DNA from: Polaribacter sp. Hel_I_88
Lineage (GTDB): Bacteria > Bacteroidota > Bacteroidia > Flavobacteriales > Flavobacteriaceae
NCBI RefSeq assembly: GCF_000687935.1
Contig: NZ_JHZZ01000001.1
Coordinates: 3,544,001 to 3,608,000, forward strand
Direction of reading: 5' to 3'
Length of the DNA: 64,000 nt
The position numbers and the translations under genes were made by a program. Below, in pieces: positions 58,428 through 64,000 of this stretch. The notes beneath the pieces were generated by a model, which ran no database searches, was not told the DNA's origin, and saw nothing but the letters and a program-made list of their open reading frames with translations. Each line of letters opens with the position of its first letter. Positions within the stretch are counted from its first letter, which is position 1.

Positions 58428-61073
58428 ATGAATACAGAGAAAAATAAAAAATCGATAGGGAAAAGAATTTTAAAATGGGGAGTATCGATTTTACTAATTA
58501 TATTAATTGCATTGGTATCCATTCCGTTTTTATTTAAGGATAAAATTGTACAAATGGTTACCAATACCATTAACAATAACATAAATGCTACAGTTACTTT
58601 TAAAGAAACAGATTTAAGTTTATTTACCAATTTTCCACTTGCAAGTATAACCGTAAGCGATATTGCAGTAACTAATAAAGCTCCTTTTTTAGGCGATACT
58701 CTGTACAGTGCAAAACAATTAAATTTTAGCATGAAAATTACAGAATTGCTAAAAAAAGCAGATGAAGTTATTGAACTAAAAAGTATTGCAACAAATGACG
58801 GACAAGTAAATATCATCTTTAACAAAGAAAATGTTGGAAATTATGATATCGCTATTGCTAAAGACGAAACGAATTCAACAGCTACAAACAGTTCTTTTTC
58901 TTTTGATATTCAAGAATACGAATTAAAAAACATGAAGTTTGTATATCTTGATAGAAGCAGTAACATGAAAGTTACCGTAAATGATATAAACCATACAGGT
59001 AAAGGAAATTTCGCCCAAGATGTTTTAGATTTAGACACAAAATCTACCGCAAATTTATCTTTTGATATGGATAGCGTAAATTACTTAAACAACGTAGCTA
59101 TTTCTTTAGATGCTGTTTTAGGAATCGACTTAAAAAACAGTAAATACACCTTTAAAGATAATACAGGATTTATCAATCAATTACCTTTAGAGTTTGATGG
59201 TTTTATTCAATTAGTTGATGAAAATCAATTATATGATATCAACTTTAAAACACCAACATCAGAATTTAAAAATCTTTTAGCATTGTTACCAGCACAATAT
59301 TCTGGAAATTTAAATGCTATAAAAACCGAAGGAAATTTTGATTTAAAAGGATCTGTAAATGGTATTTTATCTACAGAAAGAATTCCTGCTTTTGATATTA
59401 CATTTTCATCAAAAAACGCCATGTTTAAATATGATGACTTGCCAAAAGCGGTTAGAAACATAACTATTGATGCCAAAATTATCAACAAAACAGGAAACAC
59501 AGACGATACCTATGTAAACGTAGAAAAATTAAATTTTAAGATTGATGAAGATGCGTTTACTGCCAATGGAAATATTGCCAATTTAACCACCAATCCAAAA
59601 GTAAATTTAGCAGCAAAAGGGAACATCAATTTAGCCAATATTAGCAAAGCATATCCTGTAAAATTAGAACAAGAATTAGCTGGAATTCTAAAAGCAGATG
59701 TAACTACAAGTTTTGATATGGAAGCTATTGAAAAAGGCAATTATCAAAATATAAAAAATACAGGAACTATTTCTCTAAACGATTTTAAATATGATGGAAA
59801 AGATGTAGCAAATCCTTTTTACATAACCAAAACAGCCATAACCTTCAATACAAATACTATAAAATTAAATGAGTTTGATGCAAAAACAGGAAGTTCTGAT
59901 CTTGCAATTGATGGAAATTTAAATAATTTTTACGGATTTTTATTTAATGATGAAGTTTTAAAAGGGAATTTCAACCTAAACTCGAATACTTTTAAAATAG
60001 CTGATTTCTTAGCAGAAAGCTCAAATGAAGAACAAACTACCACAACATCAGCCTTAAAAATACCCGCTTTTTTAGATTGTACATTTAATGCGGATGCAAA
60101 AAAAGTGGTGTATGATAATATTAATTTAAGCAATGTTTCTGGCGTTATTTTCGTAAAAGATGAAGCTGTAAACCTTAAAAATTTAAAATCTGATGTTTTT
60201 GGAGGTAAAATAGGTTTTGATGGAAACGTTTCAACAAAAGGAAATACTTCCACTTTTGCTCTTGATTTAAAGCTAGATAAAATAAATATTACTGAATCTT
60301 TTAGTGCTTTAGATATGCTAAAAGCAATAGCTCCAATTGCCAATACAATTGGAGGTAACATAAACTCTACGATTAATCTTTCTGGGAATTTAAATGAAGA
60401 TATGACTCCGAATTTAAAAACCATTACTGGAGAATTATTTGGAAAACTTTTAGATCCTAAACTAAACACAAGCAACTCGAAAGTATTGAGTTTGTTAGGA
60501 AATAAAGTTTCTTTTTTAGATCCTAATCAATTGAGTTTAGATGGCATTAATGCTTTTTTATCTTTTGATAATGGTATTGTAAATATCAAACCTATTCCTT
60601 TAAAGTATAAAGATGTGGGTATAGAAATTTCTGGAAATCATAGTTTTGATAATGTGATGAATTATGATGTTGTTTTTGATGTGCCTGTAAAATATTTAGG
60701 AACAGAAGTTACCAATTTAATTGCAAAGTTAAATCCAAAAGATGCAGCAGAGATTAAAAACATTCCTGTAAAAGCAAACTTAACAGGTAGTTTTACAAGC
60801 CCTAATATTTCCACAAATATAAAAGATGTAACTGCTAGTTTAGTTCAGAATTTGGTGGAAAGACAAAAGCAAAACTTACTAAACAAAGGGAAAGATAAAA
60901 TAACTGATTTATTAGGTTTGGATAAAGATAAAAAAGATTCTACGAATACTGCAACTCCTCCACAAACTAATAAAGAGGTAACAAAAGAAGCTGCTAAAGA
61001 TAAAATTAAAGGTGTTTTAGGTGGGCTTTTTGGAAATAAGAAGAAAGATAGTGTGAAGAAAGAAAATCAATAG
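58428..61073 (+). CDS. AsmA-like envelope protein
   Basis: An 881-residue protein anchored by one N-terminal membrane segment (about 14-36, ILKWGVSILLIILIALVSIP). The long periplasmic part is repetitive beta-sheet of the AsmA/Mdm31-like bridge type: LFTNFPLASITVSDIAVTNK near 63-82 is the N-terminal AsmA signature, and KLDPKLNTSNSKVLSLLGNK to VGIEISGNHSFDN near 675-740 the AsmA-like C-terminal region. The final 70 residues are low-complexity Lys/Asp/Thr. These proteins are thought to help move phospholipids between membranes. TAACTTTG at 58401-58408 may be the -7 promoter element. Confidence 0.88.
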   Translation: MNTEKNKKSIGKRILKWGVSILLIILIALVSIPFLFKDKIVQMVTNTINNNINATVTFKETDLSLFTNFPLASITVSDIAVTNKAPFLGDTLYSAKQLNFSMKITELLKKADEVIELKSIATNDGQVNIIFNKENVGNYDIAIAKDETNSTATNSSFSFDIQEYELKNMKFVYLDRSSNMKVTVNDINHTGKGNFAQDVLDLDTKSTANLSFDMDSVNYLNNVAISLDAVLGIDLKNSKYTFKDNTGFINQLPLEFDGFIQLVDENQLYDINFKTPTSEFKNLLALLPAQYSGNLNAIKTEGNFDLKGSVNGILSTERIPAFDITFSSKNAMFKYDDLPKAVRNITIDAKIINKTGNTDDTYVNVEKLNFKIDEDAFTANGNIANLTTNPKVNLAAKGNINLANISKAYPVKLEQELAGILKADVTTSFDMEAIEKGNYQNIKNTGTISLNDFKYDGKDVANPFYITKTAITFNTNTIKLNEFDAKTGSSDLAIDGNLNNFYGFLFNDEVLKGNFNLNSNTFKIADFLAESSNEEQTTTTSALKIPAFLDCTFNADAKKVVYDNINLSNVSGVIFVKDEAVNLKNLKSDVFGGKIGFDGNVSTKGNTSTFALDLKLDKINITESFSALDMLKAIAPIANTIGGNINSTINLSGNLNEDMTPNLKTITGELFGKLLDPKLNTSNSKVLSLLGNKVSFLDPNQLSLDGINAFLSFDNGIVNIKPIPLKYKDVGIEISGNHSFDNVMNYDVVFDVPVKYLGTEVTNLIAKLNPKDAAEIKNIPVKANLTGSFTSPNISTNIKDVTASLVQNLVERQKQNLLNKGKDKITDLLGLDKDKKDSTNTATPPQTNKEVTKEAAKDKIKGVLGGLFGNKKKDSVKKENQ

Positions 61074-61114
61074 GGAATCAAAAAATTACCTACACAAAAT
61101 ATAGAAAAAATAAA

Positions 61115-61168
61115 CATCACTCAAAATGACAACTTTTAAAATGTCTATTTGAGTGATTTTATTTTTTA
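61115..61168 (+). terminator. Terminator of the AsmA-like gene
   Basis: ATCACTCAAA and TTTGAGTGAT are the outer arms, and TGACA and TGTC continue the stem inward, followed by a T-rich run, about 42 bp after the stop. Confidence 0.75.
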
Positions 61169-61230
61169 GCCAAATAGTCTCCAGATGTTTTTTATATTTG
61201 AATTCAATATTATAGTCTTCCAATAATGCT

Positions 61231-61653
61231 ATGAAAAATAAATTACGATTCCTTATCATCTTAATCTTACTTTATTTTTTTAGCTATATTTTTTATGGAA
61301 AAAACTCTCTAGGGTTACAAATTATAGAAAACACGACTTTCTCAAAAGCTCAAGATGCTATACAAATTCAAATTTTTGATTTGGAGGATTACAATCGAAA
61401 TCAACTAGAAATCACCAAAATTGTAAAGGAAAAAGGGTTCAAAAATGTAAACGTTAATTATGCTGAAAACTTTTTAAACGACAAAAGTTTCAGCTATTGG
61501 TTAGATTTAGAACCTTTAACTCCGTTTATTACTTTTAGTTATGATGGTTTTTTCAAAAAAGATAAAATTTCAGCAGCATATGAAAGCTTATACATTTGGT
61601 GTTTTTTCAAATGGATAAGAGTTTATAAAAAAGAAAAAAGTTTAACTTCTTGA
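61231..61653 (+). CDS. Small membrane-anchored protein, unknown function
   Basis: A 140-residue protein with one N-terminal membrane segment (6-23, RFLIILILLYFFSYIFYG), which may be an uncleaved anchor, then a soluble part. The soluble part has no family I recognise: an acidic and aromatic region (AQDAIQIQIFDLEDYNRNQL), and LEPLTPFITFSYDGFFKKDKI. It is probably exposed to the periplasm. It lies between the AsmA-like gene (same strand, separated by a terminator) and a convergent DUF5362-like gene. Confidence 0.65.
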   Translation: MKNKLRFLIILILLYFFSYIFYGKNSLGLQIIENTTFSKAQDAIQIQIFDLEDYNRNQLEITKIVKEKGFKNVNVNYAENFLNDKSFSYWLDLEPLTPFITFSYDGFFKKDKISAAYESLYIWCFFKWIRVYKKEKSLTS

Positions 61654-61666
61654 TTTTTAAATCAAC

Positions 61667-62116
61667 CTAAACTAAAGATCCAGCTACTATTGAAAAAACA
61701 ATCAAAAGCACATATAGAGAAATTACAATAATGGTTAAAACACCAATATATTTAAAGTGTGATTTTAAGTTTTCAAAAGCATCTGCAAGTACATCATCAT
61801 TTTTGGTTGCTAATGCCGATTTCATTTTTCTAGAAAATTTAAACAAATACCAAACTGGCATAAAATACAGCAAAGCCGAAACAACGTACATAATTGCTAA
61901 TGGCAAACCTATAGCTGGCAAACCTTGTTGTTGAGAAACCATATTTAACATGGGTGCATACACAGTTGCTATTAAAATTGCTCCAATTAATGTAAGTGCA
62001 ATACTAATAAAACCTAAAATAGAAAAGAAGAAAGTCCATCTTGCTATTTCTCTTAAAAAGCTTTTAGATTTTGAGGTTACAACTAACTGCTCTAATTGCG
62101 TAATTGGACTTGGCAT
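61667..62116 (-). CDS. DUF5362-like membrane protein
   Basis: A 149-residue membrane protein with three membrane segments (about 27-50, 70-92, 125-148). The N-terminus LEQLVVTSKSKSFLREIARWTFFFSILGFI resembles the flavobacterial DUF5362 group, in which a short soluble region containing a KxFLxEIAxWT motif precedes the first membrane segment. LATKNDDVLADAFENLKSHFKYIGVL, between the last two segments, is also family-like. Function unknown. It follows rocD after a hairpin on the same strand. Confidence 0.72.
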   Translation of the reverse strand: MPSPITQLEQLVVTSKSKSFLREIARWTFFFSILGFISIALTLIGAILIATVYAPMLNMVSQQQGLPAIGLPLAIMYVVSALLYFMPVWYLFKFSRKMKSALATKNDDVLADAFENLKSHFKYIGVLTIIVISLYVLLIVFSIVAGSLV

Positions 62117-62140
62117 AATTTCTTGGTTTTTTGTAAAATC

Positions 62141-62198
62141 AAAAATAAAAAAAATAAGCCACTAATTCACCATTTTAAATTGATGAATTAGTGGCTTA
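62141..62198 (-). terminator. Terminator of rocD
   Basis: TAAGCCACTAATTCA and TGAATTAGTGGCTTA form a perfect 15-bp stem with a 14-base loop, followed on the minus strand by a T-rich tract. It lies 20 bp after the rocD stop. Confidence 0.85.
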
Positions 62199-62217
62199 AA
62201 ATATAAAATTTAATTTC

Positions 62218-63495
62218 TTATTTAAACTCAGAAATTGTTTTTGTAATAATTGAAATACAATCTCTTAATTGCTCTTCATTCATTACTAAAGGTGGTGCAA
62301 AACGAATAATATTTCCATGGGTTGGTTTTGCCAACAAACCATTGTCACGTAATTTTAAACAAATATCCCATGCAGTAGAACTATCTTCAGTATCGTTTAT
62401 TAAAATTGCGTTTAACAAACCTTTTCCTCTTACAGATTTTACTAAATGATTCGTTTCAGCAAATTTGCTTAATTCTTCTCTGAAAATAATCCCTAATTTA
62501 TCTGCATTATCAGCTAAATTTTCATCGGCAACCACTTGCAAAGCAGCAATGGCAACAGCAGCAGCAATAGGATTCCCACCAAAAGTAGAACCATGATTTC
62601 CTGGTGAAATTACATTCATAACAGCATCATTTGCTAAAACTGCAGAAACAGGATAAGCGCCTCCACTTAAAGCTTTTCCAAGAATTAAAATATCTGGTTT
62701 TACTTCTGGAGTTCCAGAACAATTTTTATCTTCACAACTACAATTTCCACACGTTGCTAATAACCTACCAGTTCTTGCAATTCCTGTTTGTACTTCATCT
62801 GCAATAAACAGTACATTATGGTCTTCACACATTTTTTTTGCAGCAGCTAAATACCCTTCAGAAGGTACAAAAACTCCAGCTTCACCTTGAATTGGTTCTA
62901 CCAAAAATGCAGCAATATTATTGCTACTTTCTAACGTTTCTTGTAATTCTTGAAGATTATCATATTCAATTTTTATAAATCCTTTTGTATAAGGACCAAA
63001 GTTTTTTCTTGCAACAGGATCGTTAGAAAAAGAAATGATGGTTGTTGTTCTTCCATGAAAATTATTTTCACAAACAATAATTTCTGCTTTATTTTCTTTG
63101 ATTCCCTTTACCTCATATGCCCATTTTCTGGCAATTTTTAAAGCAGTTTCCACAGCTTCTGCACCAGTATTCATTGGTAATAATTTGTCGAAACCAAAAA
63201 GTTCTGTTGCAAATTTTTCATATTTACCAAGCATATCATTATAAAAAGCTCTTGATGTTAAGCTTAATGTTTTTGCTTGATTCGTCATTGCATCAACAAT
63301 TTTTGGATGACAATGCCCTTGATTTACAGCAGAATATGCAGATAAAAAATCATAATATTTTTTACCTTCTGCATCCCAAACATGTACACCTTCTCCTCTA
63401 CTTAAAACCACAGGAAGTGGATGATAGTTGTGAGCACCATGTTTTTCTTCTAATTCAATCGCTTGTTGCGAACTTAATTTGTCTAAAACAGTCAT
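62218..63495 (-). CDS. rocD: Ornithine--oxo-acid transaminase
   Basis: Converts ornithine and 2-oxoglutarate to glutamate semialdehyde and glutamate in arginine catabolism. The 425-residue protein starts at ATG 63495 ([20 protein letters not shown]); the open frame extends 21 codons further upstream but that stretch is unlike the family. [14 protein letters not shown] at 231-244 supplies the PLP aspartate and the K274 in [16 protein letters not shown] forms the Schiff base. Between them lies a cysteine-rich insertion, C249-x2-C252-x-C254-x4-C259 ([20 protein letters not shown]), absent from most ornithine aminotransferases known to me. It could bind a metal ion or be redox sensitive. Confidence 0.94.
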   Translation of the reverse strand: MTVLDKLSSQQAIELEEKHGAHNYHPLPVVLSRGEGVHVWDAEGKKYYDFLSAYSAVNQGHCHPKIVDAMTNQAKTLSLTSRAFYNDMLGKYEKFATELFGFDKLLPMNTGAEAVETALKIARKWAYEVKGIKENKAEIIVCENNFHGRTTTIISFSNDPVARKNFGPYTKGFIKIEYDNLQELQETLESSNNIAAFLVEPIQGEAGVFVPSEGYLAAAKKMCEDHNVLFIADEVQTGIARTGRLLATCGNCSCEDKNCSGTPEVKPDILILGKALSGGAYPVSAVLANDAVMNVISPGNHGSTFGGNPIAAAVAIAALQVVADENLADNADKLGIIFREELSKFAETNHLVKSVRGKGLLNAILINDTEDSSTAWDICLKLRDNGLLAKPTHGNIIRFAPPLVMNEEQLRDCISIITKTISEFK

Positions 63496-63698
63496 TTTAT
63501 TTTTTTTAAATGTTTGTACTAAAAACATTCCTGTTCTACCTTTTTCTTTCTGATACAAAAATTTATTTTTTGGTCAAAAATTCAGCGTGGGAAAGAAATC
63601 ATCCTCGAAGTTTTACAAAAGTAATAAAAAATTAAAATCCATCAACCTTAATAAAGAGAAGAAACAATAAATTAATTCAATATATCTCATACTTTTTT
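63496..63698. other. Left part of the terminal intergenic region, no gene seen
   Basis: The AT-rich region upstream of rocD is expected to contain its promoter; no strong TAnnTTTG element was found. The total gap from 63496 to 63990 is 495 bp. Confidence 0.4.
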
Positions 63699-63790
63699 TG
63701 GGCGTTCCCTAAAAAGTTCGCGCTTTCACTACTCGCTTTTTTTGTGAAAAACAAAAAAGAGCTCAAACAAGTAGCTCAATCGCTAACGCA
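63699..63790. repeat. Long flavobacterial intergenic repeat, degenerate copy 2
   Basis: It starts TTGGGCGTTCCCT, contains CGCTTTC, a hairpin between GCTTTTTTTGT and ACAAAAAAGAGC, then TAGCTCAATCGC, and ends CTAACGCA. The ends and order of blocks match copy 1 at 12052-12130. It is upstream of the gene that starts at 63991. Confidence 0.55.
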
Positions 63791-63990
63791 AATAGAGCAA
63801 ACTAAAAACTGTTGATAAAAAAATCTGATTTCGATTAAAGAAAAAACTTAATGAGCTCAATTTTAAATCAAAAAAAATTTAATTTTGATTCCTATAGATA
63901 AGTAAAAAAAATATACTTCTATTATTCTTTTGTATACTTTAGCCTTTGCTAAAAAAACAATTAAACTAATAAAAAAACAATGTATCAATC

Positions 63991-64000
63991 ATGAAAAAAA
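63991..64000 (+). CDS. Start of a gene truncated by the right edge
   Basis: ATGAAAAAA at the very end, after an AT-rich leader, is the usual start of a flavobacterial exported protein (M-K-K). Only three codons are visible, so nothing more can be said. An ATG at 63980 stops after four codons. Confidence 0.35.

Noticed and set aside
59930-60475. 181-residue open frame antisense to the AsmA-like gene
   Set aside because: The plus-strand frame is a complete family member, and the antisense frame lacks a recognisable domain or upstream signals.
1-64000. tRNA or rRNA genes and transposases
   Set aside because: None was recognised by eye; a tRNA covariance search would be needed to exclude a tRNA formally.

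Overview
The window is a chromosomal segment from a low-GC member of the Bacteroidota, almost certainly family Flavobacteriaceae. A marine genus such as Polaribacter would fit, but the genus is only a guess. The family-level call rests on TonB-dependent receptors with carboxypeptidase-like regulatory domains, a protein with a type IX secretion (T9SS) sorting tail, Bacteroidota promoters of the form TTTG-N19-TAnnTTTG, a near absence of Shine-Dalgarno sequences, and families largely restricted to this group (DUF6702, CCC-motif proteins, cysteate-type lipid genes). No rRNA, tRNA, CRISPR array or transposase was found by eye.

Layout: (1) 1-2.9 kb: the start of phytoene desaturase (crtI), a MerR/B12-binding regulator that keeps the CarH-type cobalamin ligands, and a divergent ECF sigma factor with a membrane partner and a small outer-membrane barrel. 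(2) 2.9-12.6 kb: threonine aldolase, a metzincin protease, a YhcG-type nuclease, prfB, an ArsC-family reductase altered by repeats, a TonB receptor, and an unlisted 57-residue membrane protein. (3) 12.7-23.5 kb: fumC, guaD and a striking two-armed amidoligase locus. One arm carries an esterase, M17 aminopeptidase and ATP-grasp. The convergent arm carries an esterase, an ATP-grasp with a histone-H1-like tail, a GCS2 carboxylate-amine ligase, a class I glutamine amidotransferase-like protein and a second ATP-grasp-like enzyme. (4) 23.8-32.9 kb: MATE pump, fasciclin protein, then tpx-dgkA-ftsK-lolA-lptF/G-ribB; the GTP cyclohydrolase half of RibB looks catalytically dead. (5) 33.3-42.2 kb: PepE, a lipocalin-like lipoprotein, three tandem regulatory-domain proteins, DUF6702 and two paralogous M1 metallopeptidases. 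(6) 42.7-47.6 kb: membrane protein, guaB, FecA-like receptor. (7) 47.7-52.3 kb: an accessory stretch with DUF2750, a T9SS six-repeat propeller, a frameshifted YwqK-like gene and a PiT-like permease. Two of its modules are bounded by 13-bp inverted repeats and separated by a structured spacer, which looks cassette-like. (8) 52.4-57 kb: an alpha-oxoamine synthase next to a cysteine-synthase-like enzyme, the gene pair expected for cysteate/capnine sulfonolipid synthesis, and an oligopeptidase. (9) 57-64 kb: YbaB, DUF2752, CCC-motif protein, AsmA-like protein, DUF5362-like protein and rocD, and the start of a further gene at the right edge.

The strongest candidate for an undescribed system is the amidoligase locus at 14.8-23.5 kb. 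It encodes enzymes to make, modify and possibly hydrolyse a peptide-like or amide-linked metabolite whose identity the sequence does not reveal. Secondary candidates are the cassette-like modules at 47.7-49.8 kb and several intergenic repeat families, one of which has altered both ends of the arsC gene.
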